Assembly (NCBI RefSeq): GCF_000203795.2
Contig: NW_006281116.1
Coordinates: 141,195 to 205,194 of the forward strand
From: Batrachochytrium dendrobatidis JAM81
Lineage: Eukaryota > Chytridiomycota > Chytridiomycetes > Rhizophydiales
Reading direction: 5' to 3'
Length of the DNA: 64,000 bases
Shown here: positions 23,097-34,707 of the stretch, in pieces
Layout of the letters: each line of letters starts with the position of its first letter
Position numbering within the stretch: the stretch's first letter is position 1
Made by a program: the position numbers and the translations under genes
The notes under the pieces: model-generated
Told to the model about the DNA's origin: nothing
Databases searched by the model: none
The model's input: only the letters and a program-made list of their open reading frames with translations

Positions 23097-23746
23097 AGTC
23101 TACTTGAATTTGTGTTTGATACACCATATTTGTAATGAATACATTTGCATTGGTTGATGGCTTGCATGCATACTATCGTGTATTTTGAGATGCTCTAATG
23201 CATTGAATTGACTAACCATCTAGATGCAACCCAACATGAATGTGCGGAAAATATCACATCAATGTACTAAACTACTCTAAACAATACACTATAATCAAAG
23301 TAAATTTGAAATCTACACATTCATCAACACAATCCAATAGACATACATATACAACAAGATTGAACCACAAACAGTCTAAAGTTGTGGAAACACGACAGTA
23401 GAATCAACAAAATGGAAACTAAACACCATGTGGCAAATGAGTGTTTAAACCAAGCTTTTTTAAATTCAAAGTGATTTTATAAAACAATTTAATGGTTTTG
23501 TTTAAAAGGTGTTTAAAAGGTATTTAAAAGATATTAGGATAGGGTATTTTTAAAAGATATTTAAAAGGTATTAGTGGGTATTTTTAACAAGTTATTTAAA
23601 GGGTATTTTTAAAAGATATTAGTTGGGTATCAATAGGGTATTTTTAACAGGTATTTAAAAGGTATTAACTGGGTATCAGTTGGGTATATAGTGGTGGAGG
23701 TGGAGATGGAATTGAAGCTTCCTTCCAAAAGCTTCAAGTCCAAAGT
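23097..23746. other. Gene-free region with low-complexity tract
   Basis: About 650 bp between the FolC relic and the unrecognised seven-exon gene. The right part (23507-23690) is a degenerate tandem tract (separate entry). The left part is plain AT-rich DNA with no coding signal. Confidence 0.5.
23507..23690. repeat. Degenerate GGTATTTAAAA / GGGTATTTTTAA tandem tract
   Basis: About 184 bp built from variants of GGTATTTAAAAGATATTA and GGGTATTTTTAACAGG, repeated roughly ten times with irregular spacing. Strong strand asymmetry (G and T/A, almost no C). It lies just 3' of the neighbouring minus-strand gene's stop. Confidence 0.8.
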
Positions 23747-26172
23747 TTAGATCATCCATCTCCGCTTTGGATTTCGCGGAGGATGGGGTTGATCTGCGTC
23801 AACCTCGCAGTTGATCTTCCGTTTTCTGGAAGATCGCTCCTTGATACAAGTATCAATGACAGGAGCACTGCTCGTGTTGCGCCGCCGCGCCGCTCGCAGG
23901 TCTCGCTGTTGGTTAAGTAACTCCAACTTTGCAACGTCTTGCAAGGTTGGTGCTACTTTAGCAGACCAAGTATTTTTTGGTTTGGTCTGCTTGACCAACT
24001 TGGAGACCTGCTCCGGCTTGACCCGCTTGACAGACCCACGAGCCTTTTTCAGCTCGGTCTGCTTTGCAAGTTTGGGCATCTAAGTGTGAAAATGGTAAAG
24101 TTTAAATGTAAGTCATTGCTGTTAATAATGGCATACAAATGCGTCAACTTACTTTTTTTCCAGCCTTGGACTTGGACTTGACGCTTGGCTGCTCCACTCC
24201 TGCCAGTGTGTCCTTTACCGGATCACACGCATTTGTAGTCTGGTAAAATAAAAAGGATGAGTACAAACATCTATACAATTACTAACCATTTCAAACATTT
24301 CAAGCATTATTAACACTTACATCTAGTGGTTTGGATGGAGCGTCATCCAGAGCGAATCGGACCGTCTTTTTTGGTCGCTCAGCCAAAAAAGACTCGGAAC
24401 TGCCAGCATCCTGGGATCCTTGCTGTTGCTGCATATGATATCCATCTTCATATGCAGCAATCAGACTCTCCAGGATCTTTCCAAACCCAGCCCCGGTTTG
24501 GGAAAGATGCTGAAGAGTCTCAGCAAGGCGTGGAACTTTGACAGTATCCACCAGGATGCGCACTCCCGGCATGAAGTCAACCTCAATACCTGGGAATGTA
24601 GGTGCTAATGTAATATAAAGTAAACAATTGCTTTAGTAGATCACATACATTGATATACCGCTGACATTTAAAACTATATATTACGCGTACCTGGCAGATC
24701 CTCGACACCCACGGGATCCTCGGCATCACCCATGGGAATTTCAACATCCATGGGGATCTCAGAGCAGTCTGAAGTTGGCTCGGTTATGTCAACCAAAACC
24801 TCAGACCTGCGGCTCTGCCTCACCGAGTTGACAACATTTATGGAGCTTTTGAGCACCAGCATGTTGATCAGGCGGCGACCTAGGGGTAGTTTTCTAACAT
24901 ACCCTCGGTACCGGAAGTGCTCCCGGTGACGGATAGAATTGCTGAGTGATGACATAGGCTGACATACTCTCAATCTATCAACCTCATCGGGAAGCTTACT
25001 CCTTGTGTACATCATCTGATCAGCCTGTCAAATACAAATGGTTGACAAATACCAATAAATAAAACATTAGTCAACCATAACTATACAGTTGTATCAATCC
25101 AGCACATCTTGTGTAATTTCAAGGCTAAACCCAAGGTTTATACTAATACAACCAACTTACTTTATACCGAGTTTCAAAAAACTCTTTGTCACACGCTAAA
25201 GCTCGTTTCGCATAGCTGTATGACAGCATAGATTTGTGGACGTCACTATAGGATTCGATAGGTTCAACTGAATGATTATTCACAGCTGATTCTGGTGTGT
25301 GTGTTGTATGTGATGTAACTGATTCTGGAGCGTCACGCTGTTTTTCAAATTGCAATATTCTGGCTGCCGCAATCAAGGATGAGACTATAATGTAAATGTT
25401 TTAAAACAATCCATCAGTATAGTTAGTATCAACACACTACAGCCTAAACAATCCACAATACATGCATTCACATGCATTCACATCCAAAACTCGTGAGAAA
25501 TTGATACAAAAATCACACACTTACTTGGTGAAGCAGGGATTCTTGGATCATTGATTGTACTGATTGCACTGGATGTATACATATCAGTATATATGTTTTC
25601 CTGATTTGAACTAGTCAATCACAACATTACAAAATTATGCACAAACAACAGTAAAAGTTTAAAGTAGCATTCAACCCATTGTCCCATAAATCAAATTAGG
25701 CATCAACCAATTCAATCCCAAATAATAATCAACCAGCACATCATACCAACCAACACAAATCACAATTGATACACATCGAATGACGTTCAATGATATTAGA
25801 TAGCATCAAAAACAGTCAAAATCATTACCATCAAAGTCGCGTAGTCGGAGTCGAATCAACAAAATTAAATTCGGCAACGTTTCGAGTACATCCCAAAATA
25901 CCGTAAATGCAATCATCAAATCGTAAATAATACACATGTAAGTAAACAGTCATGTTAGCAATGTGTTGTGTAACCAAAATACAATATTCAGATGCACAAC
26001 TATAATACAAATACTGTACTGCATACCTTTCTGGATTCATGCTTGCTTCGGCAAGGTGTGGTGCATTTTCACAAGCATTGGTTGGTTGGAGAATAGTGTT
26101 TTGCACACTACGGCAAGACTGTTTTGGATAATCAGCCGATAGGATGTTGAGACGGGACCACAGTGAGCTCAT
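23747..26172 (-). CDS. Unrecognised seven-exon protein with an RVxF-like PP1-docking motif
   Basis: Not recognised. Exons 26172-26027, 25610-25525, 25384-25161, 25024-24691, 24604-24321, 24239-24153 and 24079-23747 join in one frame with good GT-AG sites, predicting 497 residues. The ATG is at 26172 (MSSLWSRLNILSADYPKQS). The middle is basic (FRYRGYVRKLPLGRRLINML), then an acidic patch (EIPMDVEIPMGDAEDP), a helical segment (AETLQHLSQTGAGFGKILES), a Gln run (MQQQQGSQ), and PKKTVRFALDD, which matches the RVxF class of protein phosphatase 1 docking sites. The C-terminus is Lys/Arg-rich (KKARGSVKRVKPEQ ... SSRKRKINCE ... NPKRRWMI). A nuclear, PP1-binding protein is plausible by inference. No enzyme motif, signal peptide or membrane segment. 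Confidence 0.6.
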
Positions 26173-26361
26173 TATTGGTATTTGTAGGGTGTCAGGAAAT
26201 GGAAATGGAAATGGAAATGTAAAACGAGTTGATCTCGAAACTTGATAACAATAATATGGGTAGCAGTTGTAATAGTTGCAATAGTTGCTGCAAACTAATA
26301 CGTTCAAACAAGTAGTGTGTATGACTGTTTAACAGAATACACAAGGAAAACAATCAGATCT

Positions 26362-26454
26362 GAGTTTTGGATCAATAGGTAGATGAACAAGCGAGTTTTG
26401 GATCAATAGGTAGATGGACAAGCAAGTTTTGGATCAATAGGTAGATAGACAAGT
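26362..26454. repeat. 31-bp tandem repeat, three copies
   Basis: Unit (G/A)AGTTTTGGATCAATAGGTAG plus ATNNACAAGN, starting at 26362, 26393 and 26424. Copies differ at two or three positions. It lies upstream of the unrecognised seven-exon gene. Confidence 0.9.
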
Positions 26455-26537
26455 AAGATCTTGATCAGAAAGTAGGTAATGGTGTCGGATCTGGACAAAC
26501 GATGCACTATTTAACTGAAACAATTGACATGCGAATC

Positions 26538-26656
26538 CCCGACAAGCCAAACTCTCAGCACGTAATAATCGGTTATATTGTAAAAACGTCCCGACAAGCC
26601 AAACTCTCTGCACGTAATAATCAAATGCATTGCAAAAACGTCCCGTAATAATCAAA
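26538..26656. repeat. 52-bp tandem repeat, two full copies plus a partial
   Basis: Unit starts CCCGACAAGCCAAACTCT, continues with GCACGTAATAATC, and ends TGNAAAAACGT. Copies at 26538 and 26590, with a shortened third (CCCGTAATAATCAAAC) at about 26642 that lacks the central part. Confidence 0.85.
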
Positions 26657-28154
26657 CTATCATCAATTAATTCGTTATTTACCTTGAATCCCAGACTCCG
26701 CACGCATCGACCTCGTGGAATCGAGTAACACAAACTAGCTGCATTAATGCATCAACACATAATACTTTGAGTTGATTGGACCATATCATCATCATCCCTC
26801 CGACTCTGACGGATCGGGGATCTATGTGCCAGCTTGAAGTGTGTGGGGTGGCTGGGTAGTGCGGTGAACGTTCCCAATAGTCAATCCATGTACGATGGAC
26901 AATGCGTAATGCTGTGCTGCTGACAACTCCTGCAGCGGTCATGGCTGATGATATTAGATTCGTTTGTACTGCAGCTGATACTGCACAACCATCTCATACA
27001 ACTATGCCAACCGTATGCTGTAATGTGGTCATGTATTGTGTCTGTCTGTCTGACTGTATATGTGATAGGCAGATCTACTCGATTGAATAGTGACCAAACA
27101 CACTGCATGTTCATACTTGTAGACGTCTAGTACGACTGTAGTGGTTGATGGTTGTGTATGACTGTAGTGACGAGTCTGTTCACACGATTATTGCATGATA
27201 CTCCAACTGCATCGAATACAAACTGCTCAAGTAGTCTTGAACGCAGTGACACCCGGTTCAGCTAGTTTACATGAGCAAGTATATCCACACATCTTCCGTA
27301 TAATCTGTGCAACACATTGATGGTATACACAGATCCAGTCAGTCAATCTACACAAATCTGCACATTTTTACGCGTCTGAACTGCAACTCTTCACTACTAC
27401 CTAAAATACATTGGTAATGCATACCAGACAAACAAGGTTTCATGCATTGCTAAAATCAAAATAGTACTACTGGATCTAATCAATACACTAGGTTAGTAAA
27501 TACAACCCACGTAAATGTCTGTTTGGTATTCATTGCATGGATCAAATATACTGAAAATACAAATGTCTGTTATTCTGTTTGACTGGAAAATCAAGCACGC
27601 TAATATCAAAATACTCTCTTCATCTGATATACCCATAACATATATGTCATCAACTCAACACTGGTGATATTATGACATTGGTAGAAACCTGTCCTTTCAA
27701 CTTACTGCTGATGGATTATCAAATCATTGAATTTTGAACAAATCGTTGGATTTGGTTCAATAGCAAGTCATAGTATACGAACAACCGATGTGTGCATTGT
27801 CGACAGTTGAATTGGATATGGAAACGGACCTAGTCACTGTTTTTCTGATAGCTTTGAAAGGCTGGCAACATCAACACTCACCACTGACCAACCTCATGTG
27901 CTCCAACTCACTATAAAATGTAGATCTACATATCAAAGAGTATAGTCGACCATGCTTCATTCCAAATACACAACAGTTCAAAGTAGTTTGATGATAGCCA
28001 AGTAAAATACAACCCCATATGAACAAGACAGCTTTGTTGGACAGTTACCATTGCCAAGATGATGCAAGACCATAATATTGCCATTTACATTTCTTTAGCC
28101 ACAACTTGCTGAATTTGGCAACTCGTGCAACCCGCGCAATTTCAAAATCAGATC

Positions 28155-28208
28155 ATTGGATTAAATTGGATTGGATTAAATTAAATCGGATTGGATTAAA
28201 TTGGATTC
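28155..28208. repeat. GGATTAAATT short tandem tract
   Basis: About 54 bp of alternating GGATTAAATT and GGATT units. Simple sequence repeat; no function visible. Confidence 0.85.
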
Positions 28209-29874
28209 AACCCAGTATTGGCTTGTTGGGTAGGCTGTTGTATCATTAAAATGTAACTTGACAGTTTCAGAATTCAGTATTGGCCAATTCATACAAATCT
28301 GCTCATCATTTACCCAAACAAGTCGATACTAATGATTTTAGATTCATCATGGTCGCAGGCTATTCATAATGCATTAGCGTGAAGTTCCATAAATTGATTT
28401 CAAAGCTAGTTTAGATGCATCAACCCATTTTAAACATTAATCAATGTCATTTCAAACATATCCTAAAATGAATGGTGCTGATGCAGAGCCATGTCACAGT
28501 TGAATGTGCTCCTACCATACCATTTCCTGTAAAACGAGTGTCTGTGTATAGACATGATCAGTGGCCATGTATTACACCCATCACATCATCAACTATTGAG
28601 TCATTGACACCATTGACACGATTATCTAGCACCACATCATTGTAAACATATTGTGCAGTACCTAGTCGTACACATGGAACATCAAATGCAATCCCAGTTC
28701 ATTCTGACATACTCGTATTCAAAGTTGGCAGCAAACAAGTCATTACATACATATTGTCAAACAGCAAATTCCTTGGTTTGGATCGTCGAGGGCACTACAT
28801 TATCGCGACATCAGTGACACCAGTGACTTGAACCAGATCTCATTCAGCGCGTCGATGGATGCATTTGGTATTGATGGTATGGAGGTGTTTGAATCTGGCA
28901 ATGATTTAACAACTCAACTCAACCCATACATTATTCGTTGCGCTAATGTTATGACGTATCCAGCTAGGACATGCATAGTGTGTCAAACGAGATCAATGTT
29001 CCGTATGGGGATCCGAGTCAACGTTTTTCACCCATGACCAGTTCAAAGATCTGGATGGTTCAACATACACTAACATGGAGTGTCGAGTTTGGACAATATG
29101 TAGACTCAAGTACGATCGGAGCTGCGTTGATGTAACAAGGTAGACAATCTGATGAATGATGGAATGTATAATATCGAGGTTTCACAAATCCAAAATTGGA
29201 GAGATGGTGAAATACGTTTGATTGTATCACTCGGATGCCATATTTAGTATTCAACATGAGATTTTGACTAAACTGCGCTCAGATGTAGCACGTTCAAACC
29301 AGCACTTGCATTCAGCACAACAATTCAATATTATGCAACGCATTCAACACAGATCGGTATGATCAAGAGCATGTCAGTGATGAATGAGTGAATGCTAGTG
29401 ATGAATACCAACGTGTATCAACTTACAACCATGATGTGGCATCACAATAACTCGACAGTGCGTATCCCAGACACTACTGGACAAAATGCATTGAAAACAC
29501 CCCAAATATTGCAATCTACCTACACAGCGTTGGTGGATTATCTGTCACTGAATTTGGAGCATAAACTGGCAACTATACATGCAAATATGCATAGACTCTG
29601 ATAGTCCTGCAACCAAGTTCCAGATGCCAATTCAAATATGTACTTGGATAGTCAGGGGTTGTAACACGATCATTTATTCAAATCGCATATATACACACAT
29701 GTTATTGTTGAATGGCAGCAATATATAATGTCTCACAATAACGGGATATTGCTGGTATTGGATACCGTACCACAGTCGCTGTCTCGTGTGGTCAAACCGT
29801 GTGTAAGCTCCATGTATATATCATCACATAGATTGAATACAAACCATGATAATCTGGAATTACAAACTGTTTCA

Positions 29875-29935
29875 CTCAACTCGATCCGACTCGGATTGAC
29901 TCGAATTGACTTGAATTGACTCGAATTCAAAAGCC
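29875..29935. repeat. GACTCGAATT short tandem tract
   Basis: About 60 bp of variants of TTGACTCGAATTGACTTGAA, roughly five to six decamer units. Simple sequence repeat. Confidence 0.85.
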
Positions 29936-30399
29936 AATTGATTATTGCATGACATTAAATCAATTGCAATGGAGGCTGCAACGTATGGATCAATCACGTC
30001 ACCAACAGAAACATCAAAAGCAAATCAAATGGCCAAAAAGCAATTAGAAGAGTTTGTTTTCAGGTTAAAAAACTTGAAAAGCAGAACCAGATGTTAAATG
30101 CAGAGATTATTGTGCTAAAGGGTTTGGCCGATAATAGAATATCTAATGACTGATGTGTATCAAATCATATGCAGTTTGTTATTCAAGAAATGTCCATCAA
30201 CAAGACAACCAAGCATATATATGCGTACATGGTTACGAGTAAAAACAACTTGATATTTGCTCGAGCACGAGTGTAAGCTTTAGTAAAACTGCGATACCGT
30301 CAAATCTATAATCCACTGAACATATTAGATTGCAACGAATCGATGCAAGTCATTGAAAATACTAACCACAATTCAATTGATACGACTGAATCTACAGTA

Positions 30400-30883
30400 C
30401 AGTCGTATTCACATAAAATGCAACACTAAATAAGAGTGTGTATAACAAACAGCCAGTCTCATGAAATGATTGGCGTCAGTTTATTGGTTGGCATTGTGCC
30501 ATATACACTGTTTAGTTGATTGATACTGTTTGATGATTGGCATGTAGAGCTGCATCCCTAAAATATGTTGAACTAGAACGCGAATGTATCTGATTAAAAT
30601 ACAAAGTTTGTATAGATTTGGCAACAATCAAACCAATATTTGGATTGCAATGCATCAATTTGGTCATTGTACAATGTATGGCCATGTCAAATGATGAGAT
30701 TACTCCAGTCCAAACCGATGGTTTGATTGTGTACATCATACGACAAACGTTGTGTTTATTGAAGGATTAACAATGTATATTGATAAAGTTGATGTGTAGT
30801 ATAGAACACTGCAAATAACTAACTATTGATCATCCAAAGCAAAATAATAATTAAAAATGTTTTGTTTTGCATGAATAGTGCCG
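30400..30883. mobile_element. MITE copy 5, upstream of the RIX1/PELP1-like gene
   Basis: 484-bp element with TA at 30398-30399 and 30884-30885. Left terminus CAGTCGTATTCACATAAAATG; right end degenerate, TTTTGCATGAATAGTGCCG. From 30536 it is nearly identical to copy 4. The left 130 bp diverge and appear shortened relative to copy 4. The element ends about 168 bp before the next start codon. Confidence 0.8.
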
Positions 30884-31051
30884 TAAATTGGCAAGATGTT
30901 GAATCACAAACCAACTGACCAAATTCTTGTTCATGGTCAAATATTTTGGGCAAACTTCAACACTGAAATGAATTTTGGTTGAAATCATTTTAAAAGAATT
31001 TTTTGTGGGTTTAATTAGTGTCAGTCTATCGATCCAGAACAGTTCGTTATC

Positions 31052-34000
31052 ATGGATCACCTTACTCCTGCTGCGCTAAACAATTTGTCCATCCTATTAG
31101 CCCAATCTCCAGAAAAACTTACACGTGTGCATGATGATGTCTGGACTCTTCAGCTTCCACAGACTGCCATTGCTGTCGCATGTAGTGATGGTGGGCAAGA
31201 GGCGAACCAAGCTGTATCGCTTTTAGTTCGTAGATTGAACTTATTAGGGCATTCAAAGTCTGCATTTAGTCAGAATCTTTTTGTGTTTCTTATTGGAAGA
31301 ATATGTCCTGCAAGTCAAGACAATTTACTAAGCTCAAGCTTACCCACATGGTTCCAAAGCACTATGAGCATATTGCTGGTATGTTGAATTTATATTTTTC
31401 AAGCCTTGCAACTTTTATCCAATCCAATTTTCAAACTGTCTGAATTTTATTTGATAGCGCTACAACGATGACTCTATTCTGGCAAATACTCTAATGAGCT
31501 TGAGCGAACTAATTCAGCTTGGTAGATCCAACCCTGAACTCCGAAAGTGCATTCAGCCTTGTATTGGTCGACTGCTAGATATTATTCTTAAAAGCATTTC
31601 TACGAGAGAAAAAGTATTGGTGAGTTTTGTAAATCCCGGCAACTACCAGCTTTTTTATTTAAATATCAAACTAAAACTATTTATGTTCTGCATATTATAA
31701 TATTAGAAAGAGTATTTTACGCTTTTATCTAGTATAGCGATCAACCAACCTCAATTGATGCTTGCCAAGCGTGATTTGCTAGTGCACAGTTGTCTTAAAC
31801 TGCTACTTCACCCCTCATCTATACAGGACGTGCCCATGATTAAAGTTATATGCACTAGTTTGCGCAGTTTATTCTGTACAACAGACCGCCATCGATTTCA
31901 ACATGTTGAATTTTCTGCCATTTGCTCAAAACTTTTGGCAACATTATCATACATCTTGGATCTATTTTGTTTACCTAGCTCGAATGGTTTGTATTTAACA
32001 TTATCGAGTTTTCTGGTTGTGGTATGTTTTAAACTATGGTGTTTACATTTGCGATTTTGATTATTTGCATGCAATCAATTCCAGCTGTGCTTATGGATGG
32101 TAGTGATACAGCATCGAAAACATACATTTCGGTTTTGTTTGATGATCTTTCGGCCAACTCCACAGTGGAGCAATTACCCCTATTGTCTGTTTTTCAAAAA
32201 ATTGCATTGGTGATTCGACATCTTGTCAGGTAAATAATTGAATTGAAATGTCAAAGCCATTGATTATATACAATATTAATGTTTTGTTTTTGTTCAATGG
32301 TAGCGATTACGAACCTAATCGACCGTTTGAACTGGATATAAAAGAGTTTTTTACTATTATAGACAAAACATACAGTACAATTGAAAAGTATCAAGTAAGC
32401 TAGCACAAGTATCTTGATTGAGACTATATTTTATTGATTTAAATGCATTTAAATTATACGCCTGTTAACTTTGAGCACTTTAGAGCAATAAACTGTTGAA
32501 TTTGTCAGCAGAATCCTGTGCAGTACTTGCGAAAACTACAAATCAACTTCTTTTGATTGCGATGACTTTGTAAGTGATACATAATATCGATGCATGTACC
32601 TTGACTCTGTTTTATGATTTACACTAGTTTTATATTCTGACTGTACTTGCCACTATGCTATAGAGCGAGAAACTCAGAATGTTCAAATCTGATCAATGAG
32701 CTTTGCAGAAAAGCACTTGTACTATCTCATGGGTATGACGATTAATCACAATCTTTTCGTCAAAAATGTCGTGTACAATTAGTTTAAAAAAATTGATATT
32801 TTTTATTTTAGAGAAGGACGAATTTCGGCATATCAAGTCACCAAGCAATTTTTTTTAATTGGTACTCCTACTGATTTATTAGTTCAACTTTTTATTCGTA
32901 TGATTATTCAAGACATCCAAAATTGGAAGAAAAATATGGTGATTGTGTCTGACCAGGTGTGTATATGCTGGATCCAATCTATAACGCAATCCTGAACATG
33001 CTATTTAAACTGACCTAGCTAAACGAATGTGTATTTATTTGTTTTCCTGATGTAGATGTCTCGAAAGCGAAAGATAGGATCGACAAGTCTAGTCACTCAA
33101 GGATCAAACATTGATTTTAGGATTGATGCCAAAGTCTTGGAAACTGGACTCCAAGGTGATATATACCTTTTATATATAAACGACTAAATCTGACTAGCAT
33201 GTCGAAATGCACCAACTGATGCCATTTTTGCGTATATATAGCTGCTGTCAGTTCAAGATCTGTCATGCATGACTCTAGTGTGCTAATAGAAGCTTTGATA
33301 GCATGGTTGTATTACGGTGCTTTGGATCAAGTTCACGAATCGCAGCATCAATCTGCTCTTGTCGTTCAAACTCAGCTTATTTTGACCATTGGTGCTATGA
33401 TCTCTGGTGGTAGTACGTCGTCCATTCACTCTACACTTCCGTTAATCCTCAAAATGATTATAAAATGCATTCATCATCCAGAGCCGCAGGTATATTTAAT
33501 GTTTTTAAATTGTTTTTGATGCAAGCTAAATACTGATTTATATTTATGAATGCATGGACATCATCCAGATTTGTGAGGCCAGTCTGACTGTAATCAATAA
33601 TTTAACTAAACTGATACATCCGATTATTCCTCCATTGGCTATGCGATCGACGGTTGCATCGGCATCCACTCCTGCTTATGCCTTTTCTTTAGACAAGACA
33701 CACCTTTCAAAAAATGTAGATGTGCTTGTAGACGACAATCTATCTCTAAACCAGCCGTCTCCTTGGACTACTCCTCTCCAGCCAGATCGTATGAATTCTG
33801 CACAAGACCAAGCTAGTCCAGTAGGATTGACTGAATCAATGGAGTCAGAAATGCCAACAACTCAAAAAGTGATCTGGGATAGCCCATTGGACTATCCTCC
33901 AAATCGCTCTGTTAATTCAATGGAAATGCATGCTTTGGCCACCACATTTGACAGTAGCAATGTAGGCCACTCTTTTCCTGCTTCACCACTATGCACCATG

Positions 34001-34183
34001 ACTATTTCTGACGAGATGGTAACTGCATCCGACATCACAACTTCGATTGAATTGAATGGTAATGAATCAGCACCGATTGATATAACTTTTCAAGACAACA
34101 CTGTGGCTAGCAGTGCCGAATGTGATCAAGATGATAGTGACTCGGAATCATTTCCTTTGATCAATGTTGATGACGACGAATGA
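31052..34183 (+). CDS. RIX1/PELP1-like helical-repeat protein (pre-60S processing)
   Basis: The ATG at 31052 opens MDHLTPAALNNLSILLAQSP. About nine exons encode an almost entirely helical protein. One long helical stretch is QPQLMLAKRDLLVHSCLKLL near 31745, followed by CTSLRSLFCTTDRHRFQ, then LPLLSVFQKIALVIRHLVSD. A C-terminal exon (33554-34183) is low-complexity, Ser/Thr/Met/Gln-rich, and ends in a very acidic tail (CDQDDSDSESFPLINVDDDE). A HEAT-like body plus an acidic tail resembles the Rix1/PELP1 family, which with Ipi1 and Ipi3 works on ITS2 processing of pre-60S particles. No single motif is decisive, so another HEAT/ARM protein cannot be excluded. MITE copy 5 lies in its upstream region. 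Confidence 0.5.
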
Positions 34184-34707
34184 ATTTAGTTTTAAATCAG
34201 TATGATTTTTAGCTTTAAGCGCTATTTACAGTCATATTCACGGAAGATGGATCACAAATACCGATTTCCCTTTGCTTGGAATAGACAATGATTAAATGTG
34301 TTGCACTTTTCTACTGCAAACTGACTCGTTTAATATTGTATTTGAAATTTCACGTCATATAAAACTTTTCATTAAAGTGATTTCAGCAGGGTTTAAGAAT
34401 GAACAATAGAGCTCTATACCCGCAACACTGCTGTTGAATAGTCGGCAAACCGTTGATGGATTTGCTAACGAGTTCAAAGGACACAATATCGTCCAGTAAA
34501 TTTGATGCAAGTTATCATTTCATGTGCATATGGTCGTATATAAAAACTGTCGACTTTATTTTAGAATATGTTGAATTGGTCTCGAAACTATTTTTATATA
34601 TTGGGTGATCGTTGGTCAAAAACCAAATTATCCAAGTTTACTGGCAAGAACCTGTTACAATTAGTTTTTAATAGTCATTGGATCTTTGTCTGTTTGACAC
34701 ATTACAG
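34184..34707. other. Intergenic region holding a degraded MITE
   Basis: About 520 bp between two plus-strand genes, mostly occupied by MITE copy 6 (separate entry). The remainder should supply the RIX1/PELP1-like 3' UTR and the CCNDBP1-like promoter. No other feature seen. Confidence 0.5.
34229..34530. mobile_element. MITE copy 6, degraded
   Basis: Left terminus CAGTCATATTCACGGAAGATG follows TA at 34227-34228. The interior shares with copy 7 the stretch ACAATGATTAAAT and TACTGCAAACTGACT. Near 34467-34520 it shares with copy 2 GAGTTCAAA and CAGTAAATTTGATGCAAGTTATCATTTCATG. The right terminus is not recognisable, so the end coordinate is approximate. Confidence 0.6.

Larger units (their letters stand above)
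26173..30399. other. Gene-poor region
   Basis: About 4.2 kb without a convincing gene. It contains the promoter side of the seven-exon gene, a GGAAAT run near 26205-26220, several short tandem repeats (separate entries), a possible Ty3-type RNase H relic near 29079-29155 and a coiled-coil relic near 29969-30150. Short ORFs here have no family resemblance and unusual composition. Confidence 0.5.

Noticed and set aside
26679..27114. Several overlapping ORFs of 60-90 codons on both strands
   Set aside because: Composition is random, with no motif or consistent splice sites; likely chance ORFs in gene-poor DNA.
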